The notes beneath the pieces are model-generated. The model saw nothing but the letters and a program-made list of their open reading frames with translations. It had not been told where the DNA came from and searched no databases. The translations under genes were made by a program, and so were the position numbers. From Streptomyces plumbidurans (lineage in GTDB: Bacteria; Actinomycetota; Actinomycetes; Streptomycetales; Streptomycetaceae), in NCBI RefSeq assembly GCF_019857225.1, contig NZ_JAFJSY010000029.1, forward strand, positions 1 to 64,000: a stretch of 64,000 nt of DNA, read 5' to 3'. Position 1 is the stretch's first letter. Every line of letters begins with the position of its first letter. Below are positions 1 through 7,468 of the stretch, piece after piece.

Positions 1-753
1 GCGGCGGCGCTGCGGCTGCCCGCGTTCGCGGGGGCCGGGCTCGGGCCCGCGCAGTGGGCGGCGTACGCCGGTGCGGGGGCGCTCGCCCTGTTCGGGTTCG
101 GCGGACTGGCCCGGGGCCGGACCGGGCGGGCCTGGGTGCTCGGGCTGTTCGGCCGCTACCGCGGGACCGTACGGCGTACCGGTCTGATGTGGGTCAACCC
201 GCTGCTGCTGCGCCGCCGGGTCGACGTACGGCTGCGGCATTGGCGCAGCGAGCCGATGCCAGCGGCCGATGGCAACGGTGTCGCGCTGCGCGTGGTGGTG
301 CTGGTGGTGTGGCGGGTGCGGGACACCGCGCGGGCCGTGCTGGGCATCGAGGACCACGAGACCTATCTGCGCGAGTGCGTGGAGGCGGCCCTCGCCCGGG
401 TGGCGGTGGAGACGCCCGGGAGTCGGAGGGGTCCGGCGGAGGCGGCCGGGGACGCGCTGACCCGGCTGACGGCGGCGGACGCGGCGCCGGTCGGGCTGGA
501 GGTCTTCTCGGTGCAGCCGGTCCTCGTCGAGTACGCGCCCGAGGTGGCCGCCGCGATGCAGCGTCGCCGTATCGCCGCGCTGGACGCGCAGCACCGGGCG
601 AGTGTGCTCACCTCGGTGGTCGACTCCGTGGAGGACACCGTGACCCGGCTGACAGTGCGTGGTCTGGTGGACCTGGACGACTACGAACGCAAGGCGCTGG
701 TGAAGGACTTGACGGTGGCGTTCTGCGCGGGGCGGAGCGAACAGATGCCGTGA
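1..753 (+). CDS. SPFH/band-7 domain protein (5' end outside window)
   Basis: The reading frame is open from the first base, so the true start lies before the window. About 250 residues are visible. They begin with a hydrophobic segment (roughly residues 18-37, AYAGAGALALFGFGG) followed by an SPFH-like core: GRYRGTVRRTGLMWVNPLLL, then a region reading LRVVVLVVWRVRDTARAVLGI, which is the usual beta-strand pattern of prohibitin-like domains. SPFH proteins are membrane-anchored oligomeric scaffolds, but the substrate or partner cannot be told from this sequence. The C-terminus ends in SEQMP at the edge of a 20-bp tandem duplication that repeats the last codons and the stop. Family assignment is fairly secure; the role is unknown. 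Confidence 0.7.
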   Translation, partial: AAALRLPAFAGAGLGPAQWAAYAGAGALALFGFGGLARGRTGRAWVLGLFGRYRGTVRRTGLMWVNPLLLRRRVDVRLRHWRSEPMPAADGNGVALRVVVLVVWRVRDTARAVLGIEDHETYLRECVEAALARVAVETPGSRRGPAEAAGDALTRLTAADAAPVGLEVFSVQPVLVEYAPEVAAAMQRRRIAALDAQHRASVLTSVVDSVEDTVTRLTVRGLVDLDDYERKALVKDLTVAFCAGRSEQMP

Positions 754-774
754 TGAGCGAACAGATGCCGTGAT
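735..774. repeat. 20-bp tandem duplication at the end of the SPFH gene
   Basis: The unit gagcgaacagatgccgtgat occurs twice back to back (735-754 and 755-774), followed by a partial third copy (gatgccgtga near 779). The first copy contains the stop codon of the upstream gene, so the duplication copies the gene terminus into non-coding DNA. Confidence 0.85.
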
Positions 775-843
775 CGAGGATGCCGTGACGGATAGGGGCC
801 CGTCTTGGTATGGACACGACCAACGGACGGCAATATTCTGAAA

Positions 844-859
844 CTTGGTCTAGACCTGC
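844..859. promoter_or_regulatory. DasR operator (dre) upstream of the chitin monooxygenase gene
   Basis: The sequence cttggtctagacctgc has the perfect 10-bp palindromic core GGTCTAGACC of the dre element bound by the GntR-family repressor DasR, and matches the chitinase-promoter repeat type TTGGTCTAGACCT. It lies 43 bp before the LPMO start codon. A second, imperfect TTGGT...ACCAA inverted pair is at 805-823, 40 bp upstream. Family knowledge: DasR represses chitinolytic genes and is released by glucosamine-6-phosphate. Binding here is inferred from the match. Confidence 0.75.
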
Positions 860-901
860 ACGCCTCATGGAACTTCCCCCACGTTCTTCAGGAGCGGCAG
901 C

Positions 902-1507
902 ATGCGCAGAAAGACCAAGTGGTACGCCGCCGCGCTCGGGCTCACCACGGCAGGGGCCTTCGTGCTCTCCGCCGGAAGCGCGAGCAGCCACGGCTACACC
1001 GACCTCCCCATCAGCAGGCAGAAGCTGTGCGCCAACGGCACGGTGACGAACTGCGGCGACATCCAGTACGAGCCGCAGAGCGTCGAGGGCCCCAAGGGCT
1101 TCCCCGCCTCCGGACCCGCCGACGGGGCCATATGCTCCGGCGGCAACTCGCGCTTCTCCCAGCTCGACAGCCCGAGGACACCGTCCGGCGGCGCCTGGCC
1201 CACCACCCAGGTGACGGGCGGTCAGAGCTACACGTTCCGGTGGCAGTTCACCGCCATGCACGCCACCACGGACTTCAAGTACTACGTCACCAAGCAGGGC
1301 TGGAACCAGAACCACAACCTGTCCCGCTCGGACCTCAACACCACACCGTTCCTGACAGTGCCCTACAGCGGGCAGCGGCCCCCCTCCACCCTCTCCCACA
1401 GCGGCACCCTGCCGTCCGGGCTGAGCGGTCACCACGTGATCGTCGCCGTATGGACGATCGCGGACACGGGCAACGCGTTCTACGCCTGCTCGGACGTCAC
1501 CTTCTGA
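902..1507 (+). CDS. AA10 lytic polysaccharide monooxygenase (chitin-binding protein), secreted
   Basis: Copper-dependent oxidative cleavage of crystalline chitin outside the cell. The 201-residue protein has a signal peptide (MRRKTK, hydrophobic core, then SASS) that would leave the mature N-terminus at His30 (HGYTDLP), the first half of the copper histidine brace. The second brace histidine is probably in AMHATTDF. Only the catalytic domain is present, with no extra carbohydrate-binding module, which is the usual size of the small Streptomyces CHB proteins. A GGAG ribosome site lies about 8 bp before the ATG. The gene is monocistronic, follows a dre operator and is closed by a perfect 16-bp-arm terminator, so it should respond to DasR like the GH18 and GH20 genes in this window. 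Confidence 0.92.
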   Translation: MRRKTKWYAAALGLTTAGAFVLSAGSASSHGYTDLPISRQKLCANGTVTNCGDIQYEPQSVEGPKGFPASGPADGAICSGGNSRFSQLDSPRTPSGGAWPTTQVTGGQSYTFRWQFTAMHATTDFKYYVTKQGWNQNHNLSRSDLNTTPFLTVPYSGQRPPSTLSHSGTLPSGLSGHHVIVAVWTIADTGNAFYACSDVTF

Positions 1508-1519
1508 TCCACCGGACAG

Positions 1520-1558
1520 GGTGTGTGCGCCGGGAGGCTCGGTCCCGGCGCACACACC
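1520..1558 (+). terminator. Hairpin terminator after the LPMO gene
   Basis: Perfect inverted repeat with 16-bp arms (GGTGTGTGCGCCGGGA / TCCCGGCGCACACACC) and a 7-nt loop, starting 12 bp after the stop codon. There is no long T tract, as is common in Streptomyces terminators. Confidence 0.85.
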
Positions 1559-1607
1559 TGGTTACGCCTCTCCACATCTGACGGGACGTCAATTACCGTG
1601 CACCTCC

Positions 1608-3326
1608 ATGGAGTCCAAGGAGTCCAGGTCATCCGGAGCGACTACGGCCACGGCTACGTCCACGGCCACGGTCGCCGAACTCGTGGCGGTGCGCTACGGC
1701 GACCACCGCCCGGGGCTGTGGTACGAGGACCTGGTCCTCACCCACCACGAGGTGGCGGCCGGTGCTGCCGCCCGAGCGGCGCTGCTGACCGACCTGTTGC
1801 CGCCCGGCGCCGAGCCGCACGTGGGGGTGCTGCTGGACAACACCCCTGAATACCCGCTGTGGTTGAGCGCCGCCGCGCTCGCGGGAGCCGCGGTCGCCGG
1901 GATCAACCCCACCCGCCGCGGCCCGGAACTGGCCCGCGACATCCTGCACACCGAGTGCCGGACGCTGGTCACCGAACGCGCCCACCTCCCCCTCCTCGCC
2001 GGGCTCGAACTCCCCGGCGTACGGCTGCTGGTGACCGGGACCGAGGAGTACGAGGACCTTCTGGCGCCCTACGCGGGCGCCGTGCCGGACGCCTCCCGGG
2101 CCGCCCCCGGCGACCGCCTCCTGCTGTACTTCACCTCCGGCTCGACCGGCGCCCCGAAGGCGGCGATCTGCTCCCAGGGGCGGCTGGCGGCGGCCGGGCG
2201 TTCGCTGGTCGGCCAGTTCGGGGTGGGTCCGGACGACGTGCACTACATCTGCATGCCGATGTTCCACGGCAACGCGGTGATCGCCGACTGGGCGCCCGCG
2301 CTGGTGGCCGGGGCGGGGGTGGCGCTGCGGCGGCGCTTCTCGGCGTCGCGCTTCCTGGCGGACGTGCGCGCGTACGGGGCGACGTACTTCACGTATGTGG
2401 GGCGGGCCGTGAGTTACGTCCTGGCCACCGAGGAGCGTGCCGACGACCGGGACAACCCCCTGCGGCTGGGCTTCGGCACGGAGGCGGGGGCGGTGGACGC
2501 GGCGGCCTTCGAGCGGCGCTTCGGGGTGCGCCTGGTGGAGGGGTACGGCTCGTCGGAGGGGGGTGCGGCCGTGCAGTGGTCGCCGGGTACGCCGTCCGGC
2601 GCGGTCGGGAGGGCGACGCCCGGGCTCGTCGTACTCGATCCGCAGACGCGCAAGGAGTGTCCGGCCGCCGTTCTCGACGCGGCCGGGCGGCTGCTCAACG
2701 GGGACGAGGCGATAGGGGAGCTGGTCAACAAGGGGCCGAACCCCTTCGAGGGGTACTGGCGCAATCCCTCCGCGGAGGCCGAGCGACGGCACGACGGCTG
2801 CTACTGGACCGGCGACCTCTTCTACCGGGACGCCGACGGCTACCTCTACTTCGCCGGCCGCACCGACGACCGGATCCGCGTCGACAGCGAGAACCTCGCG
2901 GCCGCGATGATCGAGAACATCCTCGCCCGCTACGAGGGCGCCGCCGCCGTCGCGGTCTACGCAGTGCCGGACCCGGTGACCGGCGACCAGGTGATGGCCA
3001 CCATCGCCGGCACCTTCGACCCCACGACCTTCACCACCTTCCTGGCCGCCCAGCCCGACCTCGGCACAAAAATGACCCCGAGCTTCGTACGCGTCGTAGA
3101 ACGGATGCCGATCACGGCCACCAACAAAATCCACAGAGCCCAACTAAGACGGGAGGGCCTCCACTGCAACGACCCGGTGTGGTGGCGCCCACCGGGAGAG
3201 CAGATGTACCGCCTTCTGACCCCCGAGGACACTGCAGACCCCGCAACGACAAAGGCCCCCCGCGCCTGCGGAGGACCCTCGTCGTCAATGGTGCGCCGCC
3301 AGGGACTCGAACCCCGGACCCGCTGA
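1608..3326 (+). CDS. AMP-dependent acyl-CoA synthetase with a C-terminus running into tRNA-derived repeat
   Basis: ANL-superfamily adenylating enzyme that would activate a carboxylic acid with ATP and CoA. The P-loop LLLYFTSGSTGAPKA, the A5-type motif VEGYGSSEGG, the YWTGDLFYRDADGYLYFAGR motif and the C-terminal lysine region ITATNKIHRAQL are all visible. The substrate cannot be read from sequence. The frame is open from 1521, inside the upstream terminator, so the ATG at 1608 is the more believable start; no strong ribosome site is visible. The oddity is the 3' end: after LLTPEDTADPA the frame continues through a terminator-like hairpin and stops in a tRNA-Lys 3' fragment (SSSMVRRQGLEPRTR). 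The last 25 or so residues are therefore not native enzyme sequence, and the original terminus has probably been replaced. Confidence 0.82.
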   Translation: MESKESRSSGATTATATSTATVAELVAVRYGDHRPGLWYEDLVLTHHEVAAGAAARAALLTDLLPPGAEPHVGVLLDNTPEYPLWLSAAALAGAAVAGINPTRRGPELARDILHTECRTLVTERAHLPLLAGLELPGVRLLVTGTEEYEDLLAPYAGAVPDASRAAPGDRLLLYFTSGSTGAPKAAICSQGRLAAAGRSLVGQFGVGPDDVHYICMPMFHGNAVIADWAPALVAGAGVALRRRFSASRFLADVRAYGATYFTYVGRAVSYVLATEERADDRDNPLRLGFGTEAGAVDAAAFERRFGVRLVEGYGSSEGGAAVQWSPGTPSGAVGRATPGLVVLDPQTRKECPAAVLDAAGRLLNGDEAIGELVNKGPNPFEGYWRNPSAEAERRHDGCYWTGDLFYRDADGYLYFAGRTDDRIRVDSENLAAAMIENILARYEGAAAVAVYAVPDPVTGDQVMATIAGTFDPTTFTTFLAAQPDLGTKMTPSFVRVVERMPITATNKIHRAQLRREGLHCNDPVWWRPPGEQMYRLLTPEDTADPATTKAPRACGGPSSSMVRRQGLEPRTR

Positions 3327-4144
3327 TGCTGCGTTTTCCCGGGGGATAACCCCCGGACCCCCAGCCGCTCCTGCCGGGCCGCGAGGAGATCGGGGGCTCC
3401 GGCGTAGATCCGGCCCCGACGACAAGGGCCCCCCGCGCCTGCGGAGGACCTTCGTCGTAGATGGTGCGCCGCCAGGGACTCGAACCCCGGACCCGCTGAT
3501 GCTGCATTTCCTGGGGGATGACCCCCAGACCCCCAGCCGTCCCTGTAGGGCCCGGGGAGATGCGGGCGTCGCGGGAGACTCGCCCCAACGACGAAGGCCC
3601 CCCGCACCTGCGAGGGGCCTTCACCCGTGTTTGTGCGCCGCCAGGCACTCGAACCCCGGACCCGCTGATGCTGCGTTTTCCCGGGGGATAACCCCCGGAC
3701 CCCCAGCCGCTCCTGCCGGGCCGCGAGGAGATCGGGGGCTCCGGCGTAGATCCGGCCCCGACGACAAGGGCCCCCCGCGCCTGCGGAGGACCTTCGTCGT
3801 AGATGGTGCGCCGCCAGGGACTCGAACCCCGGACCCGCTGATGCTGCATTTCCTGGGGGATGACCCCCAGACCCCCAGCCGTCCCTGTAGGGCCCGGGGA
3901 GATGCGGGCGTCGCGGGAGACTCGCCCCAACGACGAAGGCCCCCCGCACCTGCGAGGGGCCTTCACCCGTGTTTGTGCGCCGCCAGGCACTCGAACCCCG
4001 GACCCGCTGATGCTGCGTTTTCCCGGGGGATAACCCCCGGACCCCCAGCCGCTCCTGCCGGGCCGCGAGGAGATCGAGGGCGCCGGCGTAGATCCGCCGC
4101 AACGACAAAGGCCCCCCGCGCCTGCGGAGGGCCCTCGTCGTCAA
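3240..4144. repeat. Tandem array of five tRNA-Lys 3'-end fragments with hairpins (att-site remnants)
   Basis: Five units of about 169-173 bp precede the full tRNA-Lys gene. Each has a GC-rich hairpin (type aaggccccccgcacctgcga), then a 38-nt copy of the tRNA 3' half, then a spacer with its own gggggataaccccc hairpin. tRNA fragments lie at 3289-3326, 3462-3499, 3631-3668, 3804-3841 and 3973-4010. All break off at the same base, on the 3' side of the anticodon loop. Units 2 plus 3 are repeated as units 4 plus 5, giving long near-identity with a 342-bp period. Fragments 3 and 5 carry the same T-arm change as the complete tRNA and have lost the CCA; fragments 1, 2 and 4 have the normal T-arm. No integrase or element gene is present. 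The long reading frames on both strands across this stretch are repeat artefacts. Confidence 0.9.
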
Positions 4145-4221
4145 TGGTGCGCCGCCAGGCACTCGAACCCCGGACCCGCTGATTAAGAGTCAGCTGCTCT
4201 AACCAACTGAGCTAGCGGCGC
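4145..4221 (-). tRNA. tRNA-Lys(CTT) with encoded CCA and an abnormal T-arm (G at position 61)
   Basis: On the minus strand the 7-bp acceptor stem GCGCCGC/GCGGCGC is perfect, the D-arm is normal, the anticodon loop reads CTCTTAA (anticodon CUU, lysine) and CCA is encoded. The T-arm reads CGGGG-TTCGAGT-GCCTG, giving G53 opposite G61 instead of the near-universal G53-C61 pair. The second tRNA-Lys at 18852-18925 has the normal C61. This copy may be poorly functional or a pseudogene. It is the terminal member of the fragment array to its left. Confidence 0.8.
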
Positions 4222-4318
4222 GTGACTCTCGCCGCCCGGTGGAGTGGTCTCCGGTGGGTGGCGACGGGGAAAATAGTACCTGGTCCGTGGGGGTGGTTGT
4301 GACCACCCGGGGCTGTCT

Positions 4319-5077
4319 CTAGATCGCCAGGGAGAGCAGGACCGGGGTTGCGTTGCGGTTGAGGGTGTCGGCGGCCTGGCGGAGGCGGTGGGCGTGTTCG
4401 ACGGGGAGGGAGAGGGCCAGGCAGCCGACCGAGGTGCCGGCGCTGACCGGGACGGCCGCGCAGACCGTGCCGACCGCGTACTCCTGGAGGTCGAGGTGGG
4501 GCACCGTGGGCGGCTGGGTCTCCAGGCGGGACAGCAGAAGTTTGTCGCTGGTGATGGTGCGCGAGGTGAGCCGGGCCAGCTTGTGGCGGGAGAGGTGGTC
4601 GCGGCGGCCGTTGTGGTCGAGCTGGCCGAGCAGGCTCTTGCCGATCGCGGTGGCGTGCGCCGAGGAGCGGAAGTCCACCCACTCGTTGACCACCGGGGTC
4701 GTGGGCCCGTCCGCGTACTGGGCGATCCTGACCTCGCCGTCGACGTACCGGCTGAGGTAGACCGCGGCGCCCACCGAGTCCCGCAGCCGGTCCAGGGTCC
4801 GCTGCAGCTTCTCGCGCACCGCCTGCTCGCGGCCCTCGGCGGATCCGAGCCGGGAGAGGGCGTCACCGGTGACGTACGCCCCGTCGGTGATCTGCTCGAC
4901 GTAGCCCTCGCGGCGCAGCATCCGCAGCAGGGTGGCCAGCCGCTCCGGGGCGAGGCCGGTGTCCCGGGCGAGCTCGGTGTCGGTGACTCCTGCGGTGTGC
5001 CGCGCCACGGCCTCCAGGATGCGCAGGGCGTCCTGGGCCGAGTGGTACGGCGCGGTCGGCTCGTGCTTCAGCGCCAC
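4319..5077 (-). CDS. IclR-family transcriptional regulator
   Basis: Winged-helix N-terminal domain (HSAQDALRILEAVARHTAGVTDTELARDTGL, recognition helix around APERLATLLRMLRREGYV) followed by the IclR effector domain with HATAIGKSLLGQL and the later TVCAAVPVSAGTSVGCLALSLP strand region. A GTG at 5077 is preferred as start: it has a GGGG-rich ribosome site about 8 bp upstream and gives 252 residues, normal for the family. The in-frame ATG at 5125 would add 16 residues that do not look like family sequence. The gene sits downstream of, and on the same strand as, the ehu transporter operon, separated by a strong terminator, so it may be its regulator. The effector is unknown. Confidence 0.85.
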   Translation of the reverse strand: MALKHEPTAPYHSAQDALRILEAVARHTAGVTDTELARDTGLAPERLATLLRMLRREGYVEQITDGAYVTGDALSRLGSAEGREQAVREKLQRTLDRLRDSVGAAVYLSRYVDGEVRIAQYADGPTTPVVNEWVDFRSSAHATAIGKSLLGQLDHNGRRDHLSRHKLARLTSRTITSDKLLLSRLETQPPTVPHLDLQEYAVGTVCAAVPVSAGTSVGCLALSLPVEHAHRLRQAADTLNRNATPVLLSLAI

Positions 5078-5267
5078 GGTGCTTCCCCCTGCGCTTGCTC
5101 GGTCGCTCAACAACTGGGCCGTCATCAGGACAGAGAAACCGGTTCCACGATAGCGGCCAAGAGGCTTGTTGTGAGCGGCTGTTGACGGGATCCGAACCCC
5201 GTTCCAACGCTCTCAGCAGCGGCGCAGGCACTCCGGCACATGCCAGGGACATGATCCGGCGCCCGGA

Positions 5268-5300
5268 CCTCGGAGGTTGAACCGCGTTCAACCTCCGAGG
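5268..5300 (-). terminator. Hairpin terminator after ehuA
   Basis: Perfect 14-bp arms CCTCGGAGGTTGAA / TTCAACCTCCGAGG around a 5-nt loop, 11 bp after the ehuA stop on the minus strand. It separates the transporter operon from the IclR gene. Confidence 0.85.
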
Positions 5301-5311
5301 CCGCAGACACG

Positions 5312-6109
5312 TCAGAGCACCGCGCTGAGAAATTCTCGCGTGCGGTCGTTCTCGGGCTCGCTGAAGATCTTCTCCGGCGACCCCGACTCGATGACCCGCC
5401 CGGAGTCGAACATCAGCACCTGGTCCGAGATGTCCCGCGCGAAGTTCATCTCGTGGGTCACGCAGAGCATCGTGATGTCCGTGGTGCGGGCGATGTCACG
5501 CAGCACGTCGAGCACACCGGCGACCAGCTCCGGGTCGAGCGCCGAGGTCACCTCGTCGAGCAGCAGCACCTGCGGCCGCATCGCCAGCGCCCGCGCGATC
5601 GCCACCCGCTGCTGCTGACCGCCGGAGAGCTGCATCGGCCGGGCGTCGCACTTGTCGGCGAGGCCCACCATCTCCAGCAGGTCGCGGGCGCGCTCCGCCG
5701 CCTCGTCCTTGGACATGCCGAGGACGGTGACCGGGGCCTCGGTGATGTTGCGCAGCACCGACATGTTCGGGAACAGGTTGAACTGCTGGAAGACCATCCC
5801 GATCTTCTTGCGGACCTCGCGGATCTGCTTCTCCGGCGCCGGGAAGAGCTGCTCCCCGGCGACCGTGATCGTGCCCTCCTCCGGCTTGGTGAGGGTCATC
5901 AGCAGCCGCAGGATCGTCGTCTTGCCGGAGCCGGACGGGCCGATCAGGGTGACGTGCTTGCCGGAGTTGACGGAGAAGTCGAGCCGGTCGAGCACCGTGT
6001 TCGACCCGAACCGCTTGGTGACGTTGTCGAAGCGGATCAGCTCGCCGCCGTCCACCGGCGGGTTCGCGTCGGCGTCGGGTTCTTTCATCAAGGGTGTGTC
6101 AGCGGACAA
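5312..6109 (-). CDS. ehuA: Polar amino acid/ectoine-type ABC transporter ATPase
   Basis: ATP-hydrolysing subunit of a type I importer. Walker A is GPSGSGKTT, the Q-loop lies in GMVFQQFNLFPNMSVLRN, the signature is LSGGQQQR, Walker B is QVLLLDEVTSALDPE, and the switch histidine is in CVTHEMNFAR. The 265 residues are normal for GlnQ/EhuA-type ATPases. It is the last gene of the order ehuB-C-D-A and overlaps ehuD by 11 bp. The Ehu naming rests on similarity to actinobacterial systems annotated as ectoine/hydroxyectoine transporters; the neighbouring amidase, racemase-like and DUF3830 genes suggest another nitrogen compound is also possible. Confidence 0.85.
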   Translation of the reverse strand: MSADTPLMKEPDADANPPVDGGELIRFDNVTKRFGSNTVLDRLDFSVNSGKHVTLIGPSGSGKTTILRLLMTLTKPEEGTITVAGEQLFPAPEKQIREVRKKIGMVFQQFNLFPNMSVLRNITEAPVTVLGMSKDEAAERARDLLEMVGLADKCDARPMQLSGGQQQRVAIARALAMRPQVLLLDEVTSALDPELVAGVLDVLRDIARTTDITMLCVTHEMNFARDISDQVLMFDSGRVIESGSPEKIFSEPENDRTREFLSAVL

Positions 6110-6749
6110 GGCGTCGCTCCAGGGCTCGTACGAGAAGGGAGGCCGGATAGGCGATGACGATGAAGGCCACGCCGATCACCGTCAGGGGCTCGGTGAACTG
6201 GAAGTTCTGCTGCGAGAACAGCCGCGCCTGGCCGAGCATCTCCAGGACCGTGATCGTCATCAGGATCGGCGTGTCCTTGAGCATCGAGATCACGTAGTTG
6301 CCGAGCGCCGGGACGACCCGGCGAATCGCCTGCGGCAGGATCACCGCGGTCCAGGTGTGCCGCACCGGCAGGTTCAGCGCCGTCGCGGCCTCCCACTGGC
6401 CGACGGGGACCGCCTCGATACCGGCCCGGTAGACCTGCATCGTGTACGTCGAGTAGTGCAGCCCGATCGCGCAGATACCGGTGGTCAGCGCCGACCAGGT
6501 CAGGCCCCACTCGGGCAGCACGTAGAAGAAGAAGAACAACTGCACCAGCAGCGGAGTGTTGCGGATGAACTCCGTGATCACCCCGACCGGCCAGCGCACG
6601 AAGCGGGTCGGCGTCCGCATCAGCAGCGCCCACACCAGGCCCAGCACGAACGAGATCAGCGAGCCGAGGGCCAGGATCTCCAGCGTGACCAGCAGTCCGT
6701 CCCAGAACTTCGGCATGAAGTCGGCGACGACGCCCCAGTCCCAGGTCAT
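6099..6749 (-). CDS. ehuD: Amino-acid-type ABC transporter permease
   Basis: 216-residue HEAAM-family inner-membrane permease. Several hydrophobic segments are visible (LLVTLEILALGSLISFVLGL, LLVQLFFFFYVLP, and the last VIGVAFIVIAYPASLLV). The EAA coupling loop reads QWEAATALNLPVRHTWTAVILPQA. The ATG overlaps the end of ehuC by 4 bp, so translation is probably coupled. It would pair with EhuC as the channel. Confidence 0.87.
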   Translation of the reverse strand: MTWDWGVVADFMPKFWDGLLVTLEILALGSLISFVLGLVWALLMRTPTRFVRWPVGVITEFIRNTPLLVQLFFFFYVLPEWGLTWSALTTGICAIGLHYSTYTMQVYRAGIEAVPVGQWEAATALNLPVRHTWTAVILPQAIRRVVPALGNYVISMLKDTPILMTITVLEMLGQARLFSQQNFQFTEPLTVIGVAFIVIAYPASLLVRALERRLVR

Positions 6750-7468
6750 GAGGAAGCACCTCCCGCGCCCACGCCGGCCGTCTCGGGCGCGTGCAGCCTC
6801 TCGTCGGGCGTGCGCCCTACCTGCTTACCGATTCCCGCCTTGAGCCTGCGTTCCAGTGCGCGCATCCCCCGCGTGAGCACGAAGGCGATGACGAAGTAGA
6901 TCAGCAGGACGTACGTGTAGATCTCCGCGCTCTGCTGCAGCGCGAGGCGCACCAGGTTGGCGCTGAAGGCGAGATCGCCCATGCCCATGATCGACACCAG
7001 TGCGGTGCCCTTCAGCAGCTCCACCAGGAGGTTGGAGAAGGGCGGGATCATCTCCGGCACGGCCTGCGGCAGCAGCACCAGCCGCATCCGCTGCCACGGC
7101 GTGAAGCTCAGGGCGATGCCGCCCTCGCGCTGTGCCGGGTCGACGGAGTTCAGCGCGCCGCGCACGATCTCGGCGCCGTAGGCCCCGTAGGTCAGTCCGA
7201 GTGCGAGGGTGCCGGCCCACAGCGGGACCAGCTGCCAGCCGAAGGCGATCGGCAGCACGAAGAACACCCAGAAGATCATGATCAGCGCCGAGGTCCCGCG
7301 GAAGATCTCGGTGTAGAGGCCCGCGAGGAAGCGGACGATCCACAGCCGGTGGGTGCGGGCGATGCCGACGCCGAAGGCGACCGCCGTGGCCAGCAGGCCG
7401 CTGAGGACCAGCAGCTGGATCGTGACCCAGATGCCGTGAAGTACGAGTTCCCACAGTCCCGAGGTCAT
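6746..7468 (-). CDS. ehuC: Amino-acid-type ABC transporter permease
   Basis: 240-residue permease, starting MTSGLWELVLHGIWVTIQLL. The frame is open far upstream through ehuB, but the ATG at 7468 overlaps the ehuB stop by 4 bp and gives the normal length. The EAA loop reads QREGGIALSFTPWQRMRLVLLPQA. Transmembrane segments include LLVLSGLLATAVAFGVGIA, ALIMIFWVFFVLPIAFGW and IYTYVLLIYFVIAFVL. The C-terminal tail of about 30 residues is hydrophilic and variable. Confidence 0.87.
   Translation of the reverse strand: MTSGLWELVLHGIWVTIQLLVLSGLLATAVAFGVGIARTHRLWIVRFLAGLYTEIFRGTSALIMIFWVFFVLPIAFGWQLVPLWAGTLALGLTYGAYGAEIVRGALNSVDPAQREGGIALSFTPWQRMRLVLLPQAVPEMIPPFSNLLVELLKGTALVSIMGMGDLAFSANLVRLALQQSAEIYTYVLLIYFVIAFVLTRGMRALERRLKAGIGKQVGRTPDERLHAPETAGVGAGGASS

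Noticed and set aside
2957..4162. Long minus-strand open frames (about 290-400 residues) over the tRNA-fragment array
   Set aside because: They are made only of repeat units and inverse tRNA sequence, with internal copies identical to each other.
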